From Sphingobium sp. (lineage in GTDB: Bacteria; Pseudomonadota; Alphaproteobacteria; Sphingomonadales; Sphingomonadaceae): a DNA stretch of 64,000 nt. Shown one piece after another: positions 33,388-41,531 of this stretch (positions are counted from its first letter, which is position 1; each line of letters opens with the position of its first letter). A program made the position numbers and the translations under genes. Location: positions 1 to 64,000 of the forward strand of contig JAGRES010000035.1 in the NCBI GenBank assembly GCA_020446425.1, read 5' to 3'. The notes below the pieces were generated by a model. The model had not been told where the DNA came from and made no database searches. It worked only from the letters and a program-made list of their open reading frames with translations.

Positions 33388-34656
33388 TCAGGCCGCAAGC
33401 CCGAGTGCCTCGGCGAGCTTGTCGCCCACGCGGTCAGCGGCTTCCTTCATCGGATCGTGGTCGATGTGGGCATAGATCATCGTCGAGCGCATGTTGGCGT
33501 GCCCGAGGATCGCCCCCGTCATTGCCAGCGCCTCGCCACTTGATGTGGCGATAGCTCCCATGGTGTGGCGAAGCGTATGGGGCGTGACTCCTTCGAGCCC
33601 GGCCTTGGCAACGATCTTTGGCCAGAGCTTTTTGGTGCCCTGGAAATACCCCTCGCCATGATCTGCCGGAAAAACATGGTCACTGCCTGGCTCGCGAGTA
33701 ATGGACCTGAGGAGACCGATTGCTGCGCCGGAAAGCGGCCTTGTCGATTGGCCGGTCTTGCTGTCGGCCAGAATCAGCAGGCCTCGATCAAGATCGATCT
33801 CGCTCCACTTGAGTTCGACGATCTCCTGCCGCCGGCACCCGGTCAGAATCCACAGACGGGTAATGTTGAGCGCCTTGGGATTGAGTCCCTCTTGTTCGAG
33901 CACATCGCAAGCCGCGCCCAGCTTCTTCACTTCGGCAAGCGAGAGAAATCGTGTCCGACGGCCATCGGATTTCTTCACGACCGCCTTCTCGCACGGGTTC
34001 GCATCGACGAGGCCCCGGCGCATGGCGAAGCTGTACATGGCAGACAGATCGCGGAACACCTTGCGCGCCGCGCCCGAGCCACCGCGCACGACGATGCGTT
34101 TGCGATGGCCGACTTTCTCGTCCTTGCGAGACTTGCCTTGTTCGACATCACGGAAAAAGCGCTCGACATCGCCAGCGGTCAGTTCGGTTATCCGTTTGTG
34201 GCCTAGCAATCGGACCACATGATGGCGAAGGCGTCCGATTGTGTATTGCTTGGTCAAGGGCTTCATCGGCTCACCCTGCCGAACGCCGCGCTGGATATAG
34301 CAGCCTTCCTCCTCATAGAGATCGACCAGCGCGGCGACCTTCATCTCCCGCCTCTTGCTGTTGCGCTCGGCACCCGGGTCTTCGCCGACTGCAATCCGGC
34401 CAAGCACCTTTTTGGCTTCCTTGCGCGCCTCTTCGACGGTGAGATTGCCGAATCGTCCAATCGTCACCAATCGCTGCGGGGCGGTGCGGCCACCACCATC
34501 GGCGCGGTAGCGGACAACGAAACTCTTGGTTCCACTTGGCTCGATGCGAACGGCAAATCCTGCCAATTCACTGTCCCAAACCATGTACCGTTTATCGGTC
34601 CCTTCCGCTGAATCGACCACGGTTTTGGTCAGGCGTGTTTTCGAACTGGTAGACAT
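33388..34656 (-). CDS. Tyrosine recombinase (phage/ICE integrase, DUF4102-type)
   Basis: A 422-residue site-specific recombinase. An N-terminal arm-binding domain (VWDSELAGFAVRIEPSGTKSFVVRYR) is followed by a core SAM-like domain and a catalytic domain with the Arg in TGCRRQEIVELKWSEID, Lys in LADSKTGQS, HTLRHTMGA (H-x-x-R), ILGHANMRSTMIYAHI (His and nucleophile Tyr). All catalytic residues are present, so it may be active. I use the ATG at 34656; a GTG 6 bp upstream is closer to GGAG. It lies next to a second, unrelated-looking integrase. Confidence 0.9.
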   Translation of the reverse strand: MSTSSKTRLTKTVVDSAEGTDKRYMVWDSELAGFAVRIEPSGTKSFVVRYRADGGGRTAPQRLVTIGRFGNLTVEEARKEAKKVLGRIAVGEDPGAERNSKRREMKVAALVDLYEEEGCYIQRGVRQGEPMKPLTKQYTIGRLRHHVVRLLGHKRITELTAGDVERFFRDVEQGKSRKDEKVGHRKRIVVRGGSGAARKVFRDLSAMYSFAMRRGLVDANPCEKAVVKKSDGRRTRFLSLAEVKKLGAACDVLEQEGLNPKALNITRLWILTGCRRQEIVELKWSEIDLDRGLLILADSKTGQSTRPLSGAAIGLLRSITREPGSDHVFPADHGEGYFQGTKKLWPKIVAKAGLEGVTPHTLRHTMGAIATSSGEALAMTGAILGHANMRSTMIYAHIDHDPMKEAADRVGDKLAEALGLAA

Positions 34657-34662
34657 GGCCAC

Positions 34663-34838
34663 GATGCTCCGGTGGTTCGGTCAACACATGGTCATCACCG
34701 TGGAGGCAAACCATGGGTTGGTTGCCGGATATCTCTAGCGTAAATTGAGCCAATATTCTACAATATATTCAGTCTATTATGGAGCATTCTGGCGTACTCT
34801 GGCGCAGTCTAGCGAAGGGCTATTTGCAAGATTGGCAT
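34663..34838. other. Gap between the two integrase genes with short repeats
   Basis: Contains GCGTAAATTG at 34738-34747, also found at 33359-33368 on the other side of the first integrase gene, and a 10-bp-spaced series TCTGGCGTAC, TCTGGCGCAG, TCTAGCG at 34788-34814. These phased short repeats are candidates for recombination-directionality-factor or integrase arm sites. Confidence 0.4.
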
Positions 34839-36068
34839 CTATCCAGTCTGGTCCGCAGAACCATCGGATTGGCCAGACAGCAATGCGGTAATGTGCTCAT
34901 TCCACATGTCCATGGCTTCCTTCTTTTCCTCCTTCCAGTCATGTCTCTGGTAGATCCCGGCCACACCGGCTCGTGATCCACTCATGTGATTGAGCACTGC
35001 CTCAGTCACTTCAAACCGAACGCCCAATCGTTGAAAGCCGGTCGCCAGAGTTCGCCGGAGATCATGAAGTCGCCACGGTGGAACCGGACTGCCTCCATCT
35101 TTGGCCAGCGACTGATCGAGCTTCTTCTTCCCCTTGTCATAACCGCTGAATCCTCCACCTGACGACGTTGGAAAGACCCGTCCCTGATATGGCCATCCGC
35201 TTCCTCCGGCCGCCTCATCCAGAATTCCAATCGCGAGGCGGCTCAGCGGGACACGGTTGGGCTCGCCATTCTTTGCCCGATTGCCTGGCAGCGTCCACAA
35301 CCGCTCGGTACGGTCGAGTTCCTCCCACGAAAGCGACGCCACCTCTTCGCGCCGTTGCCCTGTCAGAATCAACAGGCGAACGATCGGGCCAAAGCACCTG
35401 TGAGTGTTGTAGGAATGCTGCCATATTCGGCCCAGTTCATCGTCGGAAAGCCATCGGTCGCGCGACTTGACGGGAGGAGGTGTCTCCATACCTTCCATCG
35501 GGCTACGCTCAATATCTCCGCGGCTCACGGCCCAGCGGAACATTCGGCGCAGCACCGCAAACACGTTCCGCTTATTCGCAGCTTGCTCACGAGGCATGCG
35601 ATCAAACACAGCTACGACATCTGCGCGGGTGATCTTCGGCAATGGCTTGGACCCAAGAACCGGTACGGCGTGGAGACGAAAAGAGCGTTCCACAAGGACC
35701 CGCCAGCCTTTGCCAACACAGGATTCGGTAAACCGAGGGGCATAGTTGTCGAACGCAAGATCGACCGCCTCACGCCGCCGCTGTTGCTCAACCTCGACCG
35801 GATCGGTGCCTTGCGCAATCAGCACAGACAGGCGTTCGGCTTCGTCTCGCGCAGTTGCCGGCGTCCAGGGTGAACCGTGATTGCCAATCGTGTAGCGCCG
35901 CGTCTTCGCCTCGCGCCCGCCCATGCGGAACTGTAGGATGTAGGCTACCGCCCCTGACCGCGAACGCTTGGCTCCAAAACCCTTCAGGCTGTTGTCCCAC
36001 AGGAAGCTTTCGCCAGAATTCGCAATTAGCGAATCGACGGTCCGTTTGGTGATCTTTCCACGCGCCAT
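34839..36068 (-). CDS. Second tyrosine recombinase (integrase)
   Basis: A 409-residue integrase with N-terminal arm-binding domain (LWDNSLKGFGAKRSRSGAVAYILQFRMGG), core domain, and catalytic residues Arg in LTGQRREEVASLSW, Lys in NRAKNGEPNRVPLS, HDLRRTLATGF (H-x-x-R), and a C-terminal VLNHMSGSRAGVAGIYQRHD with His and Tyr. The start is the ATG at 36068 (MARGKITKRTVDSL), not an upstream in-frame ATG that runs into tandem repeats. It differs from the first integrase, so two separate elements, or one element with two recombinases, ended here next to trmB. Confidence 0.9.
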   Translation of the reverse strand: MARGKITKRTVDSLIANSGESFLWDNSLKGFGAKRSRSGAVAYILQFRMGGREAKTRRYTIGNHGSPWTPATARDEAERLSVLIAQGTDPVEVEQQRRREAVDLAFDNYAPRFTESCVGKGWRVLVERSFRLHAVPVLGSKPLPKITRADVVAVFDRMPREQAANKRNVFAVLRRMFRWAVSRGDIERSPMEGMETPPPVKSRDRWLSDDELGRIWQHSYNTHRCFGPIVRLLILTGQRREEVASLSWEELDRTERLWTLPGNRAKNGEPNRVPLSRLAIGILDEAAGGSGWPYQGRVFPTSSGGGFSGYDKGKKKLDQSLAKDGGSPVPPWRLHDLRRTLATGFQRLGVRFEVTEAVLNHMSGSRAGVAGIYQRHDWKEEKKEAMDMWNEHITALLSGQSDGSADQTG

Positions 36069-36092
36069 TTTTGCTCTCCGAACACTGTTTCC

Positions 36093-36125
36093 AGCAATCA
36101 CCCAGCAATCACCGAGCAATCACCG
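36093..36125. repeat. Three tandem 11-bp direct repeats upstream of the second integrase
   Basis: AGCAATCACCC, AGCAATCACCG and AGCAATCACCG follow one another without a gap, 25 bp upstream of the integrase ATG. One turn of DNA per copy (11 bp) is what a cooperatively bound protein would need; an arm-type integrase site or promoter operator is plausible. Confidence 0.7.
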
Positions 36126-36203
36126 AGGCGGAAATTGCCGCCAAGGGTCGCAAAGCGTAGCGCAGATATATTATTGAATTAAAATGCCTTTTCTACGCCA
36201 GAG

Positions 36204-36917
36204 CTACCCTTGGGTACGCCTCCAGCGAAAGTACCACACTTCATGACCCTGCCGCCGCGCCTTGGCCTCATAGCGGGTTTCCGGCCATCCTCCTGGGCGT
36301 TTGAGAAAATCCTCAGGCTTCTCGCATAACCAGTCGAAATCCGAGCGGCCCTTCATGACCATGAGCGCCCAGCGCAGATAGACCGGATGATCGGTTCCGA
36401 AACGGAATTCCCCGCCGGGTTTCAGCTTGGCGGAAATCATGTCCACTGGCCCCTTGTTCATCATCCGACGCTTTGAATGACGCGCCTTGGGCCAGGGGTC
36501 GGGATGTAGCAGATAGACGAAGGAGAGCGCGCTATCGGGGATGCGGGCGAGCACTTCAAGCGCATCGCCATGGTGGATGCGGACATTCGGGACGCCGGGC
36601 TTTGTCGCATCGCCATGTACATGGGTGAGCGCCGCCGCCACGCCGTTGAGGAACGGTTCGCAGCCAATGAACCCATGATCGGGCAGCATGTCGGCGCGGT
36701 ACGCCATATGCTCTCCGCCGCCGAAACCTATCTCGAAATGCAGCGGCCGCGGTTCGCCGAACAGGCGCTGCGCCGTTACTTGCCCATCAGTGGGTACGGC
36801 GATCTGCGGCAGAAGCTCATCCACCAGCGATTGCTGGAAGGCGCGCAGCGGTTTGCCCTTGGCGCGGCCATAGAGGCGATTGAGCGTGGTGGGGTCGCCG
36901 GATTTGTGCGCTGTCAT
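36204..36917 (-). CDS. trmB: tRNA (guanosine(46)-N7)-methyltransferase
   Basis: A 237-residue TrmB that uses SAM to make m7G46 in tRNA variable loops. Motif I EIGFGGGEH, the GCEPFLNGV segment after it, the HPDPWPKARHSKRRM catalytic/tRNA-binding motif and the terminal FGTDHPVYLRW-to-TRYEAKARRQG region are all present. I prefer the ATG at 36917 (MTAHKSGDPTTLNRLYGR); an in-frame ATG 24 bp upstream exists. Its 3' end lies about 136 bp from the second integrase start, making the trmB end a possible integration boundary. Confidence 0.92.
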   Translation of the reverse strand: MTAHKSGDPTTLNRLYGRAKGKPLRAFQQSLVDELLPQIAVPTDGQVTAQRLFGEPRPLHFEIGFGGGEHMAYRADMLPDHGFIGCEPFLNGVAAALTHVHGDATKPGVPNVRIHHGDALEVLARIPDSALSFVYLLHPDPWPKARHSKRRMMNKGPVDMISAKLKPGGEFRFGTDHPVYLRWALMVMKGRSDFDWLCEKPEDFLKRPGGWPETRYEAKARRQGHEVWYFRWRRTQG

Positions 36918-37027
36918 GGCGCGCCCTTTAGCGAGCACCATGCTGGTTGGCCAGATGGCTATGGCAAAAAGAACATGATAATGTCCGGGCCGCTGGCGGA
37001 AGCCAGCCTCAAAACAGGAGGGGTATC

Positions 37028-37435
37028 ATGCGTATATGCGGAATAAACTGGGTCGCCGCGCTGGTGGCCGCAATCGCAATCTATTTTATCGGGTTCCTGA
37101 TCTATGGCGTGATCATTGATCCGCAGGACTGGATGGAAGGGGCCGGTATTACGCAGGAGCAGATGGACACTATTGGCATGGCCCGCATGCCGTTCAGTCC
37201 CATCATGCCGCTGATGACGGCGTTCGGCATGGCGTTGCTGTTCAAATGGGGCGGGGTGTCCGGCCTCGGTAACGGCGTGAAATGGGCGCTGCTGATCGCG
37301 TTTTTGTCGGCGATCCCCACATTGCTCTATGGCTGGGTCTATGGGGTTGGACCGTTTCATGCTACGCTGATCGACATTGTGCATCTGGCCATCGGTCATG
37401 GCGTGGCAGGCGCGATCCTCGCAAGCTGGAAATGA
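37028..37435 (+). CDS. DUF1761 family membrane protein
   Basis: A 135-residue protein with four predicted membrane helices and the DUF1761 pattern INWVAALVAAIAIYFIGFLIYG near the N-terminus and LIDIVHLAIGHGVAGAILA near the C-terminus. Function unknown. The ATG at 37028 follows a strong GGAGGGG ribosome site (37017-37023); the open frame extends upstream but lacks one. It converges on metK and shares a hairpin terminator with it. Confidence 0.8.
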   Translation: MRICGINWVAALVAAIAIYFIGFLIYGVIIDPQDWMEGAGITQEQMDTIGMARMPFSPIMPLMTAFGMALLFKWGGVSGLGNGVKWALLIAFLSAIPTLLYGWVYGVGPFHATLIDIVHLAIGHGVAGAILASWK

Positions 37436-37438
37436 AAA

Positions 37439-37460
37439 GGGGCAGCAAAGGCTGCCCCCC
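37439..37460. terminator. Terminator hairpin between the DUF1761 gene and metK
   Basis: GGGGCAGC (37439-37446), AAAG loop, GCTGCCCC (37451-37458). A run of AAAA precedes it on the plus strand, giving TTTT after the stem for the metK transcript; the plus-strand side has no clear T-run, so it mainly serves metK. Confidence 0.8.
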
Positions 37461-37483
37461 AATCATTGTAGTAAAGCCGACTG

Positions 37484-38692
37484 TCAGGCCAATGCGGCTT
37501 TGAGGTCGTCGGCCAGATCGGTGCGTTCCCATGGGAAGAAGTCGCCATCGGCATCGCGTCCGAAATGGCCATAGGCCGCCGTACGGTAATAGATCGGCTT
37601 GTTGAGACCCAGATGGGTACGGATGCCGCGCGGGGTCATGCCGCCCAGCTTTTCGATCTTCGCGATTGCCGCTTCGATCGCGTCGTCCGCAACCGTGCCC
37701 GTGCCGTGCGTATCGACATAGAGCGACAGCGGCTTGGCCACGCCAATCGCATAGGCGAGCTGGATGGTGCAGCGCGTGGCGAGGCCGGCGGCAACAATAT
37801 TCTTGGCGAGGTAACGCGTGATGTACGCGGCTGAGCGGTCAACCTTGGTCGGGTCCTTGCCGCTGAATGCGCCGCCGCCATGCGGCGCTGCGCCGCCATA
37901 GGTATCGACGATGATCTTGCGTCCGGTGAGGCCCGCGTCGCCGTCCGGTCCGCCGATCACGAAGCTGCCGGTCGGATTGATGTGATAGATGGTATCATCC
38001 GACAGCAGTTCGGCCGGTATCAGATCCGCCACGACCTTTTTCACATAGGCATGCAGCTCGGCTTCCTTGTCGCCCTCGTCATACCCCGGCGCATGCTGGG
38101 TGGAGACGACGATGGCGGTGCAGGCGACCGGCTTGCCATTTTCGAAGCGCAGGGTCACCTGGCTCTTGGCGTCGGGTTCGAGGAAAGGCGCTGCGCCCGA
38201 TTTGCGGTCCTGCGCCATGCGGTGCAGGATGCGGTGGCTGTAATACAGCGTCGCGGGCATGAGGTCCGGCGTTTCATCACAGGCGAACCCGAACATGATG
38301 CCCTGATCGCCCGCGCCTTCATCCTTGTTGCCGCTGGCGTCCACGCCCTGCGCAATATGCGCGGACTGGCCGTGGAGATTATTGTAGAAGTTGAGCGTCT
38401 GCCAGTGAAAGCCATCCTGCTCGTAGCCGATGTCTTTCACGGTGTTGCGGACGGTCTGCTCGATTTCCTCGAGAGCGCCGGGCGCCCACTCGCCATTCTC
38501 ATAAACGCCCTTGCAGCGGATCTCGCCGGCAAGCACGACAAGCTGGGTCGTGGTAAGGGTTTCGCAGGCGATACGCGCCTCGGGATCCTTGGAAAGGAAC
38601 AGGTCGACAATGGCGTCCGAAATCTGGTCCGACACCTTGTCGGGATGGCCTTCGGAAACGCTCTCGGAAGTAAAAAGGTAGTTTTGACGCAT
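37484..38692 (-). CDS. metK: S-adenosylmethionine synthetase
   Basis: A 402-residue methionine adenosyltransferase making SAM from ATP and methionine. Recognised by [60 protein letters not shown], and the P-loop-like [19 protein letters not shown]. The start is the ATG at 38692 ([11 protein letters not shown]); a longer in-frame extension would overlap the lnt end and reads as leader. A perfect 16-bp palindrome lies 36 bp upstream in the short leader and probably controls it. Confidence 0.97.
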   Translation of the reverse strand: MRQNYLFTSESVSEGHPDKVSDQISDAIVDLFLSKDPEARIACETLTTTQLVVLAGEIRCKGVYENGEWAPGALEEIEQTVRNTVKDIGYEQDGFHWQTLNFYNNLHGQSAHIAQGVDASGNKDEGAGDQGIMFGFACDETPDLMPATLYYSHRILHRMAQDRKSGAAPFLEPDAKSQVTLRFENGKPVACTAIVVSTQHAPGYDEGDKEAELHAYVKKVVADLIPAELLSDDTIYHINPTGSFVIGGPDGDAGLTGRKIIVDTYGGAAPHGGGAFSGKDPTKVDRSAAYITRYLAKNIVAAGLATRCTIQLAYAIGVAKPLSLYVDTHGTGTVADDAIEAAIAKIEKLGGMTPRGIRTHLGLNKPIYYRTAAYGHFGRDADGDFFPWERTDLADDLKAALA

Positions 38693-38727
38693 GGTTTTCC
38701 CAGTCAGAGTTGCTACTGTATCTGCGT

Positions 38728-38743
38728 ATAAAGAAATCTTTAT
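38728..38743. promoter_or_regulatory. Palindromic operator candidate upstream of metK
   Basis: ATAAAGA-AA-TCTTTAT, a perfect 7-bp inverted repeat around two bases, in the 64-bp gap between the lnt stop and metK. ArsR-type methyl-cycle regulators (SahR) of Alphaproteobacteria are reported to control metK through AT-rich dyads, so this may be such a site; I could not compare it with a curated motif. Confidence 0.5.
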
Positions 38744-38756
38744 GTGCGCGGCTGCC

Positions 38757-40400
38757 TTAGCGGCTGGAACCCCTGCGCGCAAGTAACAAGAGAGTTAATG
38801 CGCCGAGACCTGCTGCGAAGGCGAGGGGGACCATATTGCCGAAACGTGAAAAAAAGGTTGGCGGCGCGGCTGTTGGAAGGATTGCGTTGATGCTGCCCGC
38901 CTGATGATGCGGGATGGACGCGATCACAGCGCCGCGCGCGTCAACGACCGCAGAAATGCCGGTTGGGGTGGAACGGATGATGGGCATCGCCTCTTCGATG
39001 GCGCGCATGCGCGCCTGCGCCAGATGCTGCGGCGGGCCCCAGGAACCGAACCAGGCGTCGTTGCTGGGATTGTAAAGAAAGGCGGGGCGGTTGGCGCGGT
39101 GCACGACTTCGCCGGAGAAGATGATCTCGTAACAGATCTGCGCCCCCATTTTGAGCTGGGGTCGATCACCTGCCGCTGGAAGCAATAGCGAGCGCGGACC
39201 GGGGCCGGGCCAGAAATCCGCGTCACCCGGAACGAGGCGCGACAGACCCAGTGGCTCCAACAGGCCACGCATTGGCAGATATTCGCCATAGGGCACCAGA
39301 TGCGCCTTGTCATAACGGGCGATAAGGCGCGCGTCCGGCGTCACCACCCATGCGCTGTTGTTCGCGCCCACAAGGGTGCGATCTTTGTAGAAGCCCTTGC
39401 CACGCTCGCGAAAATAGACCTTCGCACCGCCGGTCATCAACAGGTCGTTGGGACCGAGCAGGGCGGCGACGCGCTCCAGCCATTCCGGCTCCATATCGAG
39501 CCATGCGGGCAGCGCGGCTTCCGGCCAGAAGATCAGGCGCGGCTTGTCCGGTGACGAGGGCCCGGTGAGCTGCGCCAGCTTGACGAAATTCTCTTCCTCC
39601 AGCGCGGGATCATATTTCTCATTCTGGTTGATGTTCGGCTGGACCACTGTGATTGGGGTGATCGGGATACCAGAATTCGCCGCGCCGCCGCTCATGTCGA
39701 TATGACCGAGTATCGCCAGTATGCCAAGTGTGGCGAGTAAAGGCGCGCCGACATGCCAGCGCCGCCGGAACAGTGCGAGCATCGCGCCAGCAGCTATGAT
39801 CGCGAGCCCGGATAGGCCATAGGTGCCGATGATGCGTGCGGACTGATCGACCCCGGTATCGAGCCAGATCATGCCGAGCGGATCCCACGCGAAACCGGTG
39901 AAAATGGTTGCGCGGCCATATTCGGTGACGATCCACAGCGCCGCAAATAGCGGCGTGACGGCCATATCTGGCCTGCGTGTGCGTGCTAAATATACACCGA
40001 GCGTGGCAAGACCCGGGTAGATGGCGAGATAGAGCGACAGCGCGGCCACTGCGAAATAGCCGAGCCAGTGCGGCATCGCGTCCTGATAGGTGAAGGCATG
40101 CGCGATCCAGCCATTGCCGACCGTGAAATGGCCAACGCCAAAGGCCCAGCCGAGAAGGAATGATTCCTTCATCCCCATCCGTTCGCCTCGAGCGAAGTCG
40201 AGAGGCGCTGAAGTTCTTGCCACCGTGTCTCGACTGCGCTCGACACGAACGGAGGTTGGGAGATTTTCCGCTAGCCACATCAGCCCTGCGACGCAGAGCA
40301 ATGTTACGGGCCAAAGACCCAGCGGTGCGAAACCCGTCGCCGCCAGCCCGCCCAGCACCAGCGCGAGCAGAAGCGGGTGGCGATGGATGGCGGCCATCAT
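38757..40400 (-). CDS. lnt: Apolipoprotein N-acyltransferase
   Basis: A 547-residue inner-membrane enzyme adding the third acyl chain to lipoproteins. Several N-terminal membrane helices precede a nitrilase-like domain with the catalytic Glu in [11 protein letters not shown], Lys in [12 protein letters not shown] and Cys in [12 protein letters not shown]. The ATG at 40400 overlaps the upstream gene stop (ATGA), supporting this start over a 58-codon extension. Residues about 50-74 ([23 protein letters not shown]) are encoded by a palindromic repeat element inserted in frame between the second and third predicted helices. Confidence 0.94.
   Translation of the reverse strand: MMAAIHRHPLLLALVLGGLAATGFAPLGLWPVTLLCVAGLMWLAENLPTSVRVERSRDTVARTSAPLDFARGERMGMKESFLLGWAFGVGHFTVGNGWIAHAFTYQDAMPHWLGYFAVAALSLYLAIYPGLATLGVYLARTRRPDMAVTPLFAALWIVTEYGRATIFTGFAWDPLGMIWLDTGVDQSARIIGTYGLSGLAIIAAGAMLALFRRRWHVGAPLLATLGILAILGHIDMSGGAANSGIPITPITVVQPNINQNEKYDPALEEENFVKLAQLTGPSSPDKPRLIFWPEAALPAWLDMEPEWLERVAALLGPNDLLMTGGAKVYFRERGKGFYKDRTLVGANNSAWVVTPDARLIARYDKAHLVPYGEYLPMRGLLEPLGLSRLVPGDADFWPGPGPRSLLLPAAGDRPQLKMGAQICYEIIFSGEVVHRANRPAFLYNPSNDAWFGSWGPPQHLAQARMRAIEEAMPIIRSTPTGISAVVDARGAVIASIPHHQAGSINAILPTAAPPTFFSRFGNMVPLAFAAGLGALTLLLLARRGSSR
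40179..40252. repeat. Palindromic repeat element inside lnt (copy A)
   Basis: 74 bp bounded by CCGTTCG at 40179-40185 and its inverse CGAACGG at 40246-40252, with inner self-complementary TCGAGCGAAGTCGA-like and TCGACTGCGCTCGA hairpins. It is translated in frame as an extra loop of Lnt. It shares ends and TCGAG-rich core with three copies in the GTA region. Confidence 0.75.
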
Positions 40401-41041
40401 TGCTGTGTCGGCGAGGTTTCGACCGTTGGGGCGGGAGGCGGGCTTTCGGCTTCGTGGCTGCCGCCCAGATATCTCAGCGCGATAAACCCGCCGACGAGCA
40501 ATATGCCGCCGATGGTCGTGATCAGGCCGAAATGCCGGTCGATCAGGCGCTTCATCGGTTCGCCGAATTTCCACAGCAGCGCGGCCTCCAGGAAGAAGCG
40601 CGCACCGCGCGAGACAATGCTGGCGCCGATCAGGACATAGAGCGGCATGGCGGTGACGCCCGCTGCTATGGTGATGACCTTGAAGGGCAGGGGCGTGAAG
40701 CCCGCGAGGAAGACGATGAGCCAGCCCTGCTCATTGAAATTGTCGGAAAAGGCGCTGAACTTGTCGCCGAGCCCATAGAAATCGAGGATCGCCTGGCCGA
40801 TGGTGTCGAACAGGAAATAGCCGATCGCATAGCCGAGCAGCGCGCCCAGCACCGAAGCGGCGGTACAGACAAAGGCATAATAGAAGGCGCGCTTGGGTTG
40901 CGAGAGGCACATGGGTGCGAGCAAAACGTCCGGCGGGATCGGAAAGAAGCTCGATTCCATGAAGGAAATGACGGCGAGCCAGCGGTCGGCATGGCGATGC
41001 GCGGCTTTGGCGAGCATCCATTGATAGAGACGGGTCAGCAT
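40397..41041 (-). CDS. YqaA/DedA-like SNARE-associated (VTT) membrane protein
   Basis: A 214-residue membrane protein of the YqaA branch: HRHADRWLAVISFMESSFFPIPPDVLLAPMCL, the conserved Gly/Phe/Pro segment FLAGFTPLPFKVITIAAG, and SRGARFFLEAALLWKFGEP. DedA/VTT proteins are linked to lipid carrier recycling and envelope homeostasis. It ends in a Pro/Thr-rich tail. Its stop overlaps the lnt start, so both are likely one transcript with envelope-related roles. Confidence 0.87.
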   Translation of the reverse strand: MLTRLYQWMLAKAAHRHADRWLAVISFMESSFFPIPPDVLLAPMCLSQPKRAFYYAFVCTAASVLGALLGYAIGYFLFDTIGQAILDFYGLGDKFSAFSDNFNEQGWLIVFLAGFTPLPFKVITIAAGVTAMPLYVLIGASIVSRGARFFLEAALLWKFGEPMKRLIDRHFGLITTIGGILLVGGFIALRYLGGSHEAESPPPAPTVETSPTQQ

Positions 41042-41531
41042 CGGGGCGGCAATTAGCCAAATTATCCGCCAAGCGCCAGCAGAAAGGCGTGGATTGTACG
41101 TTTGCCGCCGTCAGAGCCAATTCATCCATAATGGATGTGTTTGGCATTCTCTCGCAAGTTTCCGGTTACTATTCGACGATAAGTTACGTCCATTGGCCCG
41201 CATATGGCGGTTGCCGGATGAGGCGTAACAGAAAAGATATGGAAATATGGGTCGCTTGTGGAGAATGATACGCGCAATATTTGCGCTGTGGTTGCCCCAT
41301 GACTGCCCCTATTGCGGGAAAAAGCATGGCTGGCGCTCGCATTGCAATGAAAGCGAGAATGAGCTGGCCGCCTTTTTCCAACAATGGTGAGGCTGGTGCT
41401 TATCCCATCTGTAACTCTGCATTGACCATCGCGGGGCAATCAACCTGTCGCAAATCCGTCACATTCGCGCATTTCTCAAGATAATATAAACCATTGCAAG
41501 GTTATGTTTTTCCCAGAATTTGGGGATAATA
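41042..41531. other. Divergent intergenic region, no gene supported
   Basis: About 490 bp between divergent genes. Short frames exist on both strands (41122-41439 minus, 41281-41484 plus) but neither has a recognisable domain or convincing start. The region is expected to contain promoters for the YqaA-like/lnt pair and for the GGDEF gene. I see no RNA gene or strong repeat in it. Confidence 0.5.

Noticed and set aside
36093-36125. CRISPR array
   Set aside because: The three 11-bp units are contiguous without spacers; no CRISPR-like repeat-spacer pattern or cas gene was seen in the window.
36120-36203. tRNA gene as the integrase target
   Set aside because: No tRNA-like cloverleaf or GTTCGA-type T-loop was found between the integrase and trmB; no tRNA or rRNA gene was seen elsewhere in the window either.
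38693-38756. SAM riboswitch before metK
   Set aside because: The 64-nt leader is too short for SAM-I and I could not find a SAM-II or SAM/SAH-like pseudoknot; a protein-binding palindrome is the better reading.
41122-41484. Overlapping short frames on both strands before the GGDEF gene
   Set aside because: No domain or ribosome site; treated as intergenic.
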